Positions 43,406 to 53,134 are shown, counted from the first letter of the stretch. The stretch: DNA of 64,000 nt from Sphingorhabdus pulchriflava (GCF_003367235.1 NZ_QRGP01000001.1:620001-684000), one strand, 5' to 3'. The notes: generated from the sequence alone by a model not told the origin. Made by a program: numbers and translations.

Positions 43406-43978
43406 CTATTGTCCGCTATTCGATCGGGCATAGTCAATCGCGTCGATCTTTCGCTGCAACCGACGGGCACCCCGCAGGTTAAGCAGCAAAATTCCGGTAA
43501 ACACAATGACCGGAAAGCCAAGTTGCAGCAACAGTGAGAGCATAGTGACCTCGTCTTGTTCTTTCATCTCGCCGAATGAGAATAACAGGAACCCCGGAAC
43601 AAAGGGGGCGACGTACCACCATCCCACAGATGCCAAAGCGTCGCGTTCGGTTGCCAGCCTTTGACGATAATGGTCGATGACGCTTTCGGTCGCGTCGGCA
43701 GACTGTGGCCGGGAGGTACGCATGTGCAATTGCCACATCACCAACGCCGCCGCTGCACAGGTCAACAGACTTCCTGCTTTCAAGAGCATCGACGGCAAAG
43801 TCAAAGCGTAGATACCGAAGATCAGGATAACCAAAAATCCAGCGACATATTCACGCATGTTGCGCTTGCCGATAGTGTTTGAAAACTGCTCTGCACGGGC
43901 ATGGATTGCTTCAAGCGGCATGAGCTCTAATTCGGATTGAGCAGCTTGCCACGCGGATTTGAGATTGGTTTCGGTCAT
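43406..43978 (-). CDS. Membrane protein paired with an ECF sigma factor
   Basis: 190 residues. Four hydrophobic helices (about 45-62, 65-85, 118-135, 145-168); the N-terminal 40 residues are soluble and Glu/Ala-rich (MTETNLKSAWQAAQSELELMPLEAIHARAEQF in parts). It overlaps the sigma gene stop (ATGA), the usual place of an anti-sigma factor. No zinc-binding HxxxCxxC motif is seen, so it would be an unusual anti-sigma. A sigma-regulating role is inferred from position. Confidence 0.65.
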   Translation of the reverse strand: MTETNLKSAWQAAQSELELMPLEAIHARAEQFSNTIGKRNMREYVAGFLVILIFGIYALTLPSMLLKAGSLLTCAAAALVMWQLHMRTSRPQSADATESVIDHYRQRLATERDALASVGWWYVAPFVPGFLLFSFGEMKEQDEVTMLSLLLQLGFPVIVFTGILLLNLRGARRLQRKIDAIDYARSNSGQ

Positions 43979-44505
43979 ACTTCCTCTCCGCCTACCTTGA
44001 ATTGTCGGGCCAGTAGCGATTTGAATCGACTGATCTTGGTTGCGACTGTCGCAGAGGCAACACCGGCCACTTCGGCGATTTCGGCACCACTCAAATCCTC
44101 CAGATACAAAAGCATGATTTGCCGATCTGGAGGATGCAGCGCGTCAACGATCTTGCGGATGGCGGTCAAGGCCCGCTGCTCGCCAACAATGGTTTCAGGA
44201 TTGGGATCAACAGATTCGAATTCGAAATCTTCGATATTGCAATGGCGACTGGCGGCAATGCGCTTCTGGTGCATCATATGCGTCGTCGCGCGGTTATGCG
44301 CTACGCGGTACACCCAGGTTTTTAGCGAGCAGTCGCCTTTATAGGCGGCAAAACTGCGCCACAATGCGATTTGAATGTCCTGGGCAAGGTCAACTTTTCG
44401 TTCCGCATTGGCTTCGTAGGCATTGACAATTCGTCCCAGGGCAGCGCCGAATTGTGCAGTTGCTTGCGCAAACAGCCTGTCCTGATCTTCCTGCGCCTGC
44501 GCCAC
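43975..44505 (-). CDS. ECF-type RNA polymerase sigma factor
   Basis: 176 residues with regions 2 and 4: DLAQDIQIALWRSFAAYKGDCSLKTWVYRVAHNRATTHM (region 2, in parts) and LHPPDRQIMLLYLEDLSGAEIAEVAGVASATVATKISRFK (region 4). It is first in a three-gene set with the membrane protein and the hydrolase, suggesting an envelope-stress regulon. The trigger is unknown. Confidence 0.88.
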   Translation of the reverse strand: MAQAQEDQDRLFAQATAQFGAALGRIVNAYEANAERKVDLAQDIQIALWRSFAAYKGDCSLKTWVYRVAHNRATTHMMHQKRIAASRHCNIEDFEFESVDPNPETIVGEQRALTAIRKIVDALHPPDRQIMLLYLEDLSGAEIAEVAGVASATVATKISRFKSLLARQFKVGGEEV

Positions 44506-44588
44506 GCCAATTCCCTGTGCTACGTTGATGTAGCTATTAGTCCAAGGATCGAATGCTTTCTTACAGGAGCCGAGAAAAAATCCGTTCC

Positions 44589-46577
44589 TCAGGCGTCGAT
44601 GGCGGCTTCATCCACCGTTGTCGCATGTTCCTGAATGAAGCGGAAGCGGGCTTCGGGGCTTTTGCCCATCAGCTGTTCGACCCGTTCCTTCACCGCGACC
44701 TGTTTCTGATATTCGTGCGGTAGAGTGATGCGGATCAACGATCGGGTTTTGGGATCCATTGTCGTCTCGCGCAGCTGGCCCGGGTTCATCTCGCCCAGCC
44801 CCTTGAAGCGGCCGACTTCGACCTTCTTGCCCTTGAACTGGGTAGCTTCCAGTTCGGCACGGTGCGCGTCGTCCTGCGCATAGGCACTCTGGTTGCCGCT
44901 GGTCAGGCGGTAGAGCGGCGGGCGGGCGAGGTAGAGATGGCCGCGCTCGACGATGGCGGGCATTTCCTGAAAGAAAAAAGTCATCAGCAGCGTCGCGATA
45001 TGCGCACCGTCGACATCGGCGTCAGTCATGATGATGATGCGGTCGTAGCGCAGATTGTCGGGGTCGCAATCCTTGCGCGTGCCACAGCCTAAGGCGAGAC
45101 CGAGATCTGCGATTTCTGCATTGGCACGAATCTTGTCATTGGTGGCCGAGGCGACGTTGAGGATTTTGCCGCGAATGGGCAGGATCGCCTGCGTCTTGCG
45201 ATCGCGCGCCTGTTTGGCGCTGCCGCCGGCGCTGTCGCCTTCGACGATGAAGAGTTCGGTGCCGTTGGGATCATCCGACGCACAATCGGTCAGTTTGCCC
45301 GGCAGGCGGACCTTCTTGCCGCTGGTCGCGGTCTTGCGCTTCACTTCGCGTTCGGCCTTGCGCTTCAGCCGGTCCTCAACCTTTTCGAGGATGAAGCCCA
45401 GCATCGCCTTGCCGCGCTCCATATTGTCGGTGAGGAAATGGTCGAAATGGTCGCGCACCGCATTCTCGACGAGCCGCGCGGCTTCAGGGCTGGTCAGCCG
45501 GTCCTTGGTCTGGCTCTGGAATTGCGGGTTACGGATGAAGACCGAAAGCATCAGTTCGGCTTCATTGAAAATATCGTCAGCGGTGATCTGCGCCGCTTTC
45601 TTATTGCCCACCAGCTCGCCAAAGGCACGCAGGCCTTTAGTCAGCGCGGCGCGAACACCCGCTTCATGCGTGCCGCCATCGGGAGTCGGGATGGTGTTGC
45701 AGTACCAGCTATAGCTGCCGTCCGAATAAAGCGGCCAAGCCACGGCCCATTCGACGCGGCCCTGATCGTCCGGAAATGTCTGGTTGCCGTGGAAGAATTC
45801 GCTGGTGACGCAATTGCGCGCACCCAATTGTTCTTTCAAATGATCGGCAAGCCCGCCGGGGAACTGGAACACCGCCTCTTGCGGCACGTCCTCGCTCGCC
45901 AGTTCGGGGTCACATTTCCAACGGATCTCTACACCTGCAAAGAGATAGGCCTTTGATCGCGCGAGTTTGAAAAGACGCGCGGGCTTGAACTTTGCGTCAG
46001 CGCCGAAAATTTCCGCATCGGGCGTAAAGGCAATCGTTGTGCCGCGTCGGTTGGGGGTCGGGCCCAGTTCTTCGAGCCCGCCCAGTGCTGCCCCACATGA
46101 AAAGCGCTGGCGGTAAAGCTGCTTGTTGCGTGCCACTTCGACGACGGTGTCGGTCGACAATGCGTTGACTACCGAGACGCCCACACCGTGCAGGCCGCCC
46201 GACGTGGCATAGGCCTTGCCCTCAAACTTGCCACCCGAATGGAGCGTGGTCATGATGACTTCGAGTGCAGACTTGCCGGGAAATTTCGGGTGCGGATCAA
46301 CCGGAATGCCGCGGCCATTGTCGCTGATCGTCAGTCGGTTATTCAACCCCAGCGTGATTTCGATCCGGTTCGCATGCCCCGCAACTGCCTCGTCCATGCT
46401 GTTGTCGAGCACTTCGGCGGCAAGGTGGTGCAGCGCGCGCTCGTCGGTGCCGCCAATATACATGCCGGGACGGCGGCGAACAGGCTCAAGCCCCTCGAGA
46501 ACCTCGATCGCCGAAGCATCATAACCGCCAGATTCAGAACCAGCGGGCATCGCGCCGCCGAACAGGTCTTCACTCAT
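44589..46577 (-). CDS. parE: DNA topoisomerase IV subunit B
   Basis: 662 residues. GHKL ATPase: LDNSMDEAVAGHANRIE, ISDNGRGIPVDPHPK, TSGGLHGVGVSVVNALS; TOPRIM: FIVEGDSAGGSAKQARDRKTQAILPIRGKILN (in parts) and MTDADVDGAHIATLLMTFFF. C-terminal RFKGLGEMNPGQLRETTMDP. Slightly longer than E. coli ParE (630). It separates daughter chromosomes with ParC, which is not in view. GyrB is the alternative, but the length and lack of the GyrB insertion favour ParE. Confidence 0.93.
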   Translation of the reverse strand: MSEDLFGGAMPAGSESGGYDASAIEVLEGLEPVRRRPGMYIGGTDERALHHLAAEVLDNSMDEAVAGHANRIEITLGLNNRLTISDNGRGIPVDPHPKFPGKSALEVIMTTLHSGGKFEGKAYATSGGLHGVGVSVVNALSTDTVVEVARNKQLYRQRFSCGAALGGLEELGPTPNRRGTTIAFTPDAEIFGADAKFKPARLFKLARSKAYLFAGVEIRWKCDPELASEDVPQEAVFQFPGGLADHLKEQLGARNCVTSEFFHGNQTFPDDQGRVEWAVAWPLYSDGSYSWYCNTIPTPDGGTHEAGVRAALTKGLRAFGELVGNKKAAQITADDIFNEAELMLSVFIRNPQFQSQTKDRLTSPEAARLVENAVRDHFDHFLTDNMERGKAMLGFILEKVEDRLKRKAEREVKRKTATSGKKVRLPGKLTDCASDDPNGTELFIVEGDSAGGSAKQARDRKTQAILPIRGKILNVASATNDKIRANAEIADLGLALGCGTRKDCDPDNLRYDRIIIMTDADVDGAHIATLLMTFFFQEMPAIVERGHLYLARPPLYRLTSGNQSAYAQDDAHRAELEATQFKGKKVEVGRFKGLGEMNPGQLRETTMDPKTRSLIRITLPHEYQKQVAVKERVEQLMGKSPEARFRFIQEHATTVDEAAIDA

Positions 46578-46650
46578 GCGGGCTGCTATAGGCGCGGCGG
46601 AGTCTTCCGCGCAACTGCAACACCGCGTTCGGCTGTGGAAATCGGCGAAG

Positions 46651-47043
46651 TCAGGCTTTTATCGGCGGTGCCGCCAATATGGCGAAGCTCCCCGTCGCCA
46701 GCGCGACCAGCTTTCCGGCTTGTTCGATCCTTGACGTGAGGTGCGCGATGCTGCGGCCCTTATTGTCGATCTGCGTCACACAATGGATTTCACCACTGTC
46801 GACAGGACGGAAATAACTAATTTTGATTTCGATTGTCGCGCAAGCCTGACCGGCACCGAGTGTCGGGTAGAGTGCGGCACCCATCCCGGTATCCGCCATC
46901 GCGTAGATAACAGCACCATGCACTACGCCGTGCGGGTTCATATACTTATGTTCGGCGGTGAGGGTTGCTGTGCTGCCGCCCTTGCCGTCAGGGGTGACGG
47001 CAAGATCTATCAGGTCAGCAAAGGGATGTGGGCGACTGGCCAC
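46651..47043 (-). CDS. PaaI-type hotdog-fold thioesterase
   Basis: 130 residues of the hotdog family: MNPHGVVHGAVIYAMADTGMGAALY (HGG-type region with HGAV and catalytic Asp), ATIEIKISYFRPVDSGEIHC and AHLTSRIEQAGKLVALATGSFAI. It hydrolyses an acyl-CoA thioester, substrate unspecified. Encoded 25 bases after gcrA in the transcription direction. Confidence 0.85.
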   Translation of the reverse strand: MASRPHPFADLIDLAVTPDGKGGSTATLTAEHKYMNPHGVVHGAVIYAMADTGMGAALYPTLGAGQACATIEIKISYFRPVDSGEIHCVTQIDNKGRSIAHLTSRIEQAGKLVALATGSFAILAAPPIKA

Positions 47044-47068
47044 GCGGCCCAGCTATCAGCGCCGGCTA

Positions 47069-47719
47069 TCAGCGGACGCGCGGGCCGCCAAAGGGCATCG
47101 GCGGCGGCGCGCGGCGGACGCCACGCGGCAATTGTGCCTGGTAGGCACGGCCGCAATGTTCGACGCAATAAGGGAAGCCGGGGTTCACCGCTTCGCCGCA
47201 GAAATGGAAATCGGGTTCGCCCGGATGACCCATCGGCCAGCGACAGACTTTCTCGTTCAGATCGAGCAGGCTGGTCTTGTCGGCGATTTCGGGGCTCGGC
47301 TTGGCCGGAACCAGACGGCGCGGCGGGGCAGGGGGGATCGGTGCCTGCTGGTCGCCGGGGCCCTGGCGCATGAAGCCGCCGGGTCCGATCGAGACGATCT
47401 TGGGCATGTCGGTACGCGGCTGCGGGACGCTGGGGGTCGCATAGGTCGGGATAACCCGCTCGGTCGGTGCGGAAGATGTGGCCGCCGCACGCGGCGCTGC
47501 TGCTTTTTCAACCGGCTTTGCCTTGGGCTTGGGCGCTGGCTTGGCTTCGCCGTCATTGGCCTTCACCGGCGACGGGCGTGATTTGAGACCAAGGCGGTGC
47601 GCTTTGCCGATAACAGCGTTACGGCTCACGCCACCCAATTCGTCAGCAATCTGGCTGGCGGTCAGGCCCTTTTCCCACATGGTTTTCAGGCGGTCGATCC
47701 GTTCGTCGGTCCAGGACAT
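47069..47719 (-). CDS. gcrA: Cell-cycle regulator GcrA
   Basis: 216 residues from ATG 47719 (MSWTDERIDRLKTMWEKG); an upstream in-frame start at 47770 is unlikely. The N-terminal DNA-binding region continues LTASQIADELGGVSRNAVIGKAHRLGLKSRPSP; the middle is Pro/Ala-rich; the C-terminus has LLDLNEKVCRWPMGHPGEPDFHFCGEAVNPGFPYCVEHC, the sigma70-binding part with zinc-like cysteines. GcrA acts with RNA polymerase at GANTC-methylated promoters in alphaproteobacteria. Confidence 0.95.
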   Translation of the reverse strand: MSWTDERIDRLKTMWEKGLTASQIADELGGVSRNAVIGKAHRLGLKSRPSPVKANDGEAKPAPKPKAKPVEKAAAPRAAATSSAPTERVIPTYATPSVPQPRTDMPKIVSIGPGGFMRQGPGDQQAPIPPAPPRRLVPAKPSPEIADKTSLLDLNEKVCRWPMGHPGEPDFHFCGEAVNPGFPYCVEHCGRAYQAQLPRGVRRAPPPMPFGGPRVR

Positions 47720-47824
47720 CGAAAACTCCAAACATTCTGCCAAGCAGCGTGAACGCGGCGCTTGTTGCAATTAGATATAAAAGCGCCTTGCCGCGCAAGG
47801 GGCAAGCCGATAGTCGATTGTGCG

Positions 47825-48685
47825 ATGACTATCCAGAACAATTCAATCGACCCTGTCTCATCTAGTGCGACACAGGCCGAAATTCAACCCGAACCGTCGG
47901 TCCGTTTGATCCGCACAGTCAACTGGATCGGCCTGAAAACGCTGTATCTGAAAGAAGTGCGCCGCTTCATGAAGGTGCAGTTGCAGACCATCTGGGCACC
48001 CGCGATCACGACGCTTTTGTATCTGATTATCTTCACCGTCGCACTGGGCGGCGTGAAGCCTTCGGTGCTGGGCGTGCCCTTTGCCGATTTCATCGCGCCG
48101 GGGCTGATCATCATGGGAATGATGCAGAATAGTTTTGCCAATAGCAGCTTCTCTTTGCTGGTGGGCAAGATCCAAGGGACGATCGTCGACTATCTGATGC
48201 CGCCCTTGTCGAACCTCGAATTGCTGATCGCGATGGTCGGGGCGGCGGTGACCCGTGCGATTATGGTGGGCTTTGCGGTCTGGCTGGCGATGGCGCTATG
48301 GCCTGGGGTGGGGGTTACCCCTGCCCATTATGGGGCGGTGATCTGGTTCGGCCTGATGGGATCGACATTGCTCGCCCTCATCGGTGTAATCACTTCGATC
48401 TGGGCTGAGAAATTCGACCATGCAGCGGCGATTGCTAATTTCGTTGTCGCGCCTGCTGCCTTGCTGTCGGGTACATTCTACTCGGTCGACAAGCTTTCAC
48501 CCGCATTTCAGGCAGTCAGCCATGCCAACCCGTTTTTCTATGCAATTTCGGGCTTCCGCTATGGCTTTATCGGCACGGCTGACAGCCCGGTGTTGTTTGG
48601 CGGTCTGTTGCTGCTTGGCATCAATCTGGTTCTTGGCATTATCGCCTATGCATTGCTCCGCTCGGGCTGGAAGCTGCGGAGCTAG
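47825..48685 (+). CDS. ABC-2 type transporter permease
   Basis: 286 residues from ATG 47825 (upstream in-frame start at 47762 is in the gcrA promoter region). About six membrane helices; ABC-2 signatures LYLKEVRRFMKVQLQTIWAPAITTLLYLIIF and VAPAALLSGTFYSVDKLSPAFQAVSHANPFFYAISGFRYG (in parts), like YadH/NodJ-type exporters. The ATP-binding subunit is not adjacent. The cargo is unknown. Divergent from gcrA. Confidence 0.85.
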   Translation: MTIQNNSIDPVSSSATQAEIQPEPSVRLIRTVNWIGLKTLYLKEVRRFMKVQLQTIWAPAITTLLYLIIFTVALGGVKPSVLGVPFADFIAPGLIIMGMMQNSFANSSFSLLVGKIQGTIVDYLMPPLSNLELLIAMVGAAVTRAIMVGFAVWLAMALWPGVGVTPAHYGAVIWFGLMGSTLLALIGVITSIWAEKFDHAAAIANFVVAPAALLSGTFYSVDKLSPAFQAVSHANPFFYAISGFRYGFIGTADSPVLFGGLLLLGINLVLGIIAYALLRSGWKLRS

Positions 48686-48688
48686 CAA

Positions 48689-49321
48689 ATGTCCGACATC
48701 ATCCTGTTCGATTATTGGCGTTCCTCCGCCAGTTACCGCGTTCGCATTGCGCTGAACCTGAAGGGCGTGGCCTATACCGCCGTTCCCACCAACCTGCTCG
48801 ATGCCTCGCATAAGAAACCAGACTATGTCGCGCGCAACCCGCAGGGGTTTGTGCCGATGCTGTCGATCGACGGGCATGATCTGACGCAGAGTCTGGCGAT
48901 TATCGACTATCTCGATGCCAAATATCCCGATCCGCCGATGGTATCCTCTGACCCGGCAAAGCGCGCGAAGACGCTGGCGCAGGCGCTGGTGATCGCGGCG
49001 GATATCCACCCGCTGAATAATCTGCGCGTGCTGGGGCGGCTGAAGTCGCAATTTGGTGCGGATGATACCGCAGTGGCGGAATGGTATCGCCATTGGATAG
49101 TCGAGGGTTTCATGGCGCTGGAGGCGATGGCACCCGAGACCGGCCTGTTTGGCGGCACGCAGCCCAACCTCGCCGATGTCTGCCTTGTCCCGCAAATGGC
49201 CAATGCAAGGCGGTTTGATACACCGCTGCAGGGTTTTCCCAAGCTGGTGCGGATTGATACTGCGCTGCGGGGGATAGAGGCCTTTGCCAAGGCGGCACCG
49301 GAGGCGGTGAAGCCGGAATGA
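48689..49321 (+). CDS. maiA: Maleylacetoacetate isomerase (zeta-class GST)
   Basis: 210 residues: FDYWRSSASYRVRIALNLKGVAY with the catalytic Ser-rich SSAS motif, GFVPMLSIDGHDLTQSLAIIDYLD and PLNNLRVLGRLKS. Glutathione-dependent isomerisation of maleylacetoacetate to fumarylacetoacetate, a late step in tyrosine breakdown. hppD and a FAH-family gene follow further on. Its stop overlaps the TonB receptor start (ATGA). Confidence 0.9.
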   Translation: MSDIILFDYWRSSASYRVRIALNLKGVAYTAVPTNLLDASHKKPDYVARNPQGFVPMLSIDGHDLTQSLAIIDYLDAKYPDPPMVSSDPAKRAKTLAQALVIAADIHPLNNLRVLGRLKSQFGADDTAVAEWYRHWIVEGFMALEAMAPETGLFGGTQPNLADVCLVPQMANARRFDTPLQGFPKLVRIDTALRGIEAFAKAAPEAVKPE

Positions 49322-51468
49322 AACATATATTGCCGCTACTGTCGCTGCCACTGGTGGCGCTGACGCAGCCTGCTTATGCGCAGACATGCGATGCAGAGTG
49401 CGAGGAATTGGACAGGATCGAGCGAGATCTGGTTCATTATGGGCGCAGGATCGAGCGGCCTGCCGATTTTCCCGTTTCCATCATTTCAGCGGATGACCTC
49501 ATCGTGGTAACTGGCGGCTTGCCGAACCCGAAAAGCGACATCACCGAAGATTCCGCTACCGTCAGACTGCCTCAATTGCCGGGCGAACGGCTTGAAAATG
49601 CACTGCTTGCGGTCAATGGTCTCCAGCAGTTCCGGCGCTCCGATGCGCGCTCTGCCAATCCGACCAGTCAAGGCGTCACATTGCGCGGATTGGGCGGCAA
49701 TGCGTCGTCGCGCGCACTCTTGTTTCTTGATGATGTGCCGCAGGCTGACCCCTTCGGTGGCTGGGTCAGCTGGCCCGGTTATGATGCGCTCAATCTTGCG
49801 AGTATTCGCGTCCGCAAAGGCGGAGGCCAACCCAGCGCCGGGCCCGGTGCGCTTGCGGGCGTGATCGAACTCGATAGCGTTCAAAATCGCGAGGCCGCCA
49901 GTCTGGCGCTTGCTTATGGCAGCCGCAACAGCATCGACGGCAAGGCGAACTATTCGGGCAAGCTCGGCGGTGGATCGGTTACGGCAGCGGCAAGCTATGC
50001 GCGTGGTGACGGCTTCATCCCGATCCTGGCCAGCCAGCGTGGATCGGTTGATCGCCGTGCACCTTATGAACAGGCAGGCCTGTCGTTGCGCGGCGTGGCG
50101 CCGCTCAATGCTTCGATCGAGTTGCAGGCGAATCTGCGTGCATTCACCGACACGCGCGATCGCGGGGTCGATTTCAGCGATAACAGCAATAGCGGCGTAG
50201 ACGCCAGCCTGCGGTTGGTCGATCGACCTGGCGATTGGCAATGGTCGGCGACTGGCTATGTGCAGGTTCGCGAGTTTTCCTCAGAGTTTGGCGCGATTGC
50301 GGCCAATCGCAACAGTGTAACCCAAACGCTGGACCAATTTGCAACGCCGTCGACCGGGCTGGGCGCGCGCTTTGAGGTGCGTCCTCCCGTGGGAGAACAA
50401 ATTGAATTGCGCCTCGGCGGTGAATGGCGGCGGACGAGCGGGGAGGTGCGAGAGTTTTTCACCTATGTCGCGGGCGCTCCCACGCGCTTCCGAACCGCAG
50501 GGGGGCAGACCGACAGCTATGGCGGCTTTGCCGAATGGAGTTATCAGCCTAGCGATACACTCACGCTGTCCGCGGGCGGCAGGCTTGATCGCTGGACCAT
50601 CACTGACGGCTTTCGGCGAGAGGTCAATATTGGCGGCACAGTCCGTTCCGATGACCGCTTCGCCGACCGCAGCGGCACCGAATGGACCGGGCGGGCAGGT
50701 TTTGGCTGGGATTTTGCTGATGGCTTCACCCTGCGCGGCGCGGCCTATCGCGCTTGGCGCCTGCCAACGCTGAACGAGCTATATCGTCCTTTCCGTGTCG
50801 GTGCTGATGCCACTGCTGCCAATGAAAATCTTCAGCCCGAAACGGTCGAGGGGTTCGATGCGGGGCTGGCTTATACCAATGGTAGCGTCGATTTTGGAAT
50901 CACGCTTTTCCGCAACCGGCTGAATGACGCCATCGCCAATGTCACTTTGGGGCAGGGGCCAGGCAACTTCCCCGGGGTCGGTTTTGTTGCGGCAGGCGGC
51001 ACCTATCGGCAACGGCAAAATCTCGACGCGATCGTTTCCAGGGGGATTGAAGCGGACGCACGGTTTGACCTGACTGAACAGTTCGCGCTGAAACTTGGCT
51101 ACGCTTTTGTCGATGCCGAAGTGCGCGGATCGGGGCCTTCGGCGGCGCTGGACGGGTTCCGTCCCGCACAGGTGCCTCGTCATTTTGGCAATGCCACTTT
51201 GGCCTATGCCGCCGATAAGGTCTCTGCGTCGTCCACTTTGCGTTATGTCGGCGCGCAATTTGAAGATGACGCCAATGTGCGCGCTCTTGATGACGTGCTA
51301 ACTCTCGATCTCGATCTGGGGTTCGAACTTGGCGACGGATTGCGCCTGCAAATGCGCGGCGAAAATCTGTTCGATGCAAGGGTGGAGGCGGCGGTTTCGG
51401 GTAGCGGCATCATCGAACGCGCAAACCCCCGCACCCTTTGGCTTGGCGCAAGCTGGAAATTTGATTAG
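49318..51468 (+). CDS. TonB-dependent outer-membrane receptor
   Basis: 716 residues with signal peptide (cleaved after AYAQ). Plug domain at about 80-195 (ALLAVNGLQQFRRSDARSANPTSQGVTLRGLGGNASSRALLFLDDVPQADPFGGWVSW, in parts); barrel to the end with a terminal aromatic (KFD). RAWRLPTLNELYRPF and NLQPETVEGFDAG are typical of siderophore, cobalamin or other receptors. It is translationally coupled to maiA, so its substrate may be linked to aromatic catabolism; not provable here. Confidence 0.9.
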   Translation: MKHILPLLSLPLVALTQPAYAQTCDAECEELDRIERDLVHYGRRIERPADFPVSIISADDLIVVTGGLPNPKSDITEDSATVRLPQLPGERLENALLAVNGLQQFRRSDARSANPTSQGVTLRGLGGNASSRALLFLDDVPQADPFGGWVSWPGYDALNLASIRVRKGGGQPSAGPGALAGVIELDSVQNREAASLALAYGSRNSIDGKANYSGKLGGGSVTAAASYARGDGFIPILASQRGSVDRRAPYEQAGLSLRGVAPLNASIELQANLRAFTDTRDRGVDFSDNSNSGVDASLRLVDRPGDWQWSATGYVQVREFSSEFGAIAANRNSVTQTLDQFATPSTGLGARFEVRPPVGEQIELRLGGEWRRTSGEVREFFTYVAGAPTRFRTAGGQTDSYGGFAEWSYQPSDTLTLSAGGRLDRWTITDGFRREVNIGGTVRSDDRFADRSGTEWTGRAGFGWDFADGFTLRGAAYRAWRLPTLNELYRPFRVGADATAANENLQPETVEGFDAGLAYTNGSVDFGITLFRNRLNDAIANVTLGQGPGNFPGVGFVAAGGTYRQRQNLDAIVSRGIEADARFDLTEQFALKLGYAFVDAEVRGSGPSAALDGFRPAQVPRHFGNATLAYAADKVSASSTLRYVGAQFEDDANVRALDDVLTLDLDLGFELGDGLRLQMRGENLFDARVEAAVSGSGIIERANPRTLWLGASWKFD

Positions 51469-51477
51469 CGTCGGGTC

Positions 51478-51936
51478 ATGTCGCAACGCAAACTGACCCT
51501 TGGCGAATTCCTGCCCTATCAGCTTTCGATTACCTCGAACGCGGTAAGCGACCTGATTTCGCGCAGCTATCGCGGGCGGTTTGGTCTCAAAATCCCCGAA
51601 TGGCGCGTGATGGCGGTGCTCGGCGAACGCGGTAGCGCAACACAGCGCGAACTGGTCGCGGCGACGCAGATGGACAAGGTTACGGTCAATCGTGCCTCCA
51701 AAGCACTCGATGATCGGGGGCTGATCGGGCGGGCGCCGAATGAAACCGATGGCCGTTCGCACCACCTTGCGCTGACCGCGGTGGGCAAGGAGCTTTACGA
51801 TCAGATCGTCCCGCTCGCGCTTTCGGTGGAGACCGAGATCGAGGGCATATTGGGCAATGAAGAGGCAGCGCAGCTCGCCGAACTGCTCGCTAAACTCCGC
51901 GCCCGGGTAAGTGAGATGGAGCGCAAGGCGGACTGA
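51478..51936 (+). CDS. MarR-family regulator (probable tyrosine-catabolism regulator)
   Basis: 152 residues; winged helix: KIPEWRVMAVLGERGSATQRELVAATQMDKVTVNRASKALDDRGLIGRAPNETDGRSHHLALT (in parts). It sits between the TonB receptor and hppD, the place where HpdR/HmgR-type regulators occur in other bacteria. A palindrome at 51969-51982 is a candidate site. Confidence 0.87.
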   Translation: MSQRKLTLGEFLPYQLSITSNAVSDLISRSYRGRFGLKIPEWRVMAVLGERGSATQRELVAATQMDKVTVNRASKALDDRGLIGRAPNETDGRSHHLALTAVGKELYDQIVPLALSVETEIEGILGNEEAAQLAELLAKLRARVSEMERKAD

Positions 51937-51968
51937 CCGCGCCACGGGATGCGCGCTTGCGCAAATTG

Positions 51969-51982
51969 GTTTCAATTGATAC
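51969..51982. promoter_or_regulatory. Candidate MarR-type operator upstream of hppD
   Basis: GTTTCAATTGATAC is a near-perfect 14-bp inverted repeat (one mismatched pair, core TCAATTGA). It lies 57 bases before the hppD ATG at 52040 and 32 bases after the MarR gene, the right place for a regulator binding site. Confidence 0.55.
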
Positions 51983-52039
51983 TATATGCCAGATTCGGGA
52001 TCCCCGAACATAGCTCAGTTATCTCTGGATGAATTCTCC

Positions 52040-53134
52040 ATGCCCGATCTCTTTGAAAACCCTCTAGGCCTTGATGGCTTTGAATTTGTCGAGTTTTGTG
52101 CGCCCGAAAAAGGCATCCTCGAACCTGTCTTCGAATGCATGGGCTTCACCCGCGTAGCCCAGCATCGCTCGAAGGATGTGCATCTCTGGCGGCAGGGGGA
52201 GATAAATCTGATCGCCAATTACGAACCGCGCAGCCCCGCCGCCTATTTCGCCGCAGAACATGGCCCCAGCGCCTGCGGCATGGCCTTCCGCGTCAAGGAT
52301 GCGGCCAAGGCGTATAAAGAAGCGATCGAGCGTGGTGCCGAACCGGTCGAAAGCAAGACCGGCGTGATGGAACTGCGTATTCCCGCGATCAAGGGGATCG
52401 GCGGTGCGTTCATCTATCTGGTCGATCGCTATGCGACGCTCGAAAATCCTGATGCGTTGTCGATTTACGATATCGACTTCGTCTTTTTGCCGGGTGTCGA
52501 GCACTTCCCTGTCGGCGCAGGTTTCAAGTCGATCGATCACCTGACGCACAATGTCTATGGTGGTCGCATGGCGCATTGGGCGGCTTGGTATGAGCGGATT
52601 TTCAACTTCCGCGAAATCCGCTATTTCGACATCAAGGGCGAATATACCGGCCTTACTTCAAAGGCGATGACTGCACCCGATGGCAAAATCCGCATTCCGC
52701 TCAACGAAGAGGGCAAAGCCGGCGGTGGGCAGATCGAAGAATATCTGCGCGCTTATAATGGTGAAGGCATCCAGCATATTGCGCTGATCTGTGACGATCT
52801 GGTTGCCTGCTGGGACAATCTCAAGAAACTTGGCGTGACTTTCATGACCCCGCCGCCTGACACTTATTATGCCATGCTTAGTGAGAGACTCCCCGGTCAC
52901 GGCGAACCTGTCGATGCGCTCAAATCGCGCGGCATCTTGCTCGATGGAACTACTGAAGGCGGCACACCCCGTTTGCTGCTCCAAATTTTTGCACAGCCCG
53001 AAATCGGCCCCGTCTTCTTCGAATTCATCCAGCGTCGCGGCGATGAAGGCTTTGGCGAAGGAAATTTCAAAGCGCTGTTCGAAAGCATCGAGCGCGACCA
53101 GATCGAACGCGGTGTATTGGAGGTGACCGAATGA
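52040..53134 (+). CDS. hppD: 4-hydroxyphenylpyruvate dioxygenase
   Basis: 364 residues from ATG 52040 (relatives begin near [20 protein letters not shown]; an in-frame ATG at 51986 follows directly on the operator and has no ribosome site). Two VOC halves with iron ligands in [20 protein letters not shown] and [21 protein letters not shown]. It makes homogentisate from 4-hydroxyphenylpyruvate. Four-base overlap with the next VOC gene. Confidence 0.94.
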   Translation: MPDLFENPLGLDGFEFVEFCAPEKGILEPVFECMGFTRVAQHRSKDVHLWRQGEINLIANYEPRSPAAYFAAEHGPSACGMAFRVKDAAKAYKEAIERGAEPVESKTGVMELRIPAIKGIGGAFIYLVDRYATLENPDALSIYDIDFVFLPGVEHFPVGAGFKSIDHLTHNVYGGRMAHWAAWYERIFNFREIRYFDIKGEYTGLTSKAMTAPDGKIRIPLNEEGKAGGGQIEEYLRAYNGEGIQHIALICDDLVACWDNLKKLGVTFMTPPPDTYYAMLSERLPGHGEPVDALKSRGILLDGTTEGGTPRLLLQIFAQPEIGPVFFEFIQRRGDEGFGEGNFKALFESIERDQIERGVLEVTE

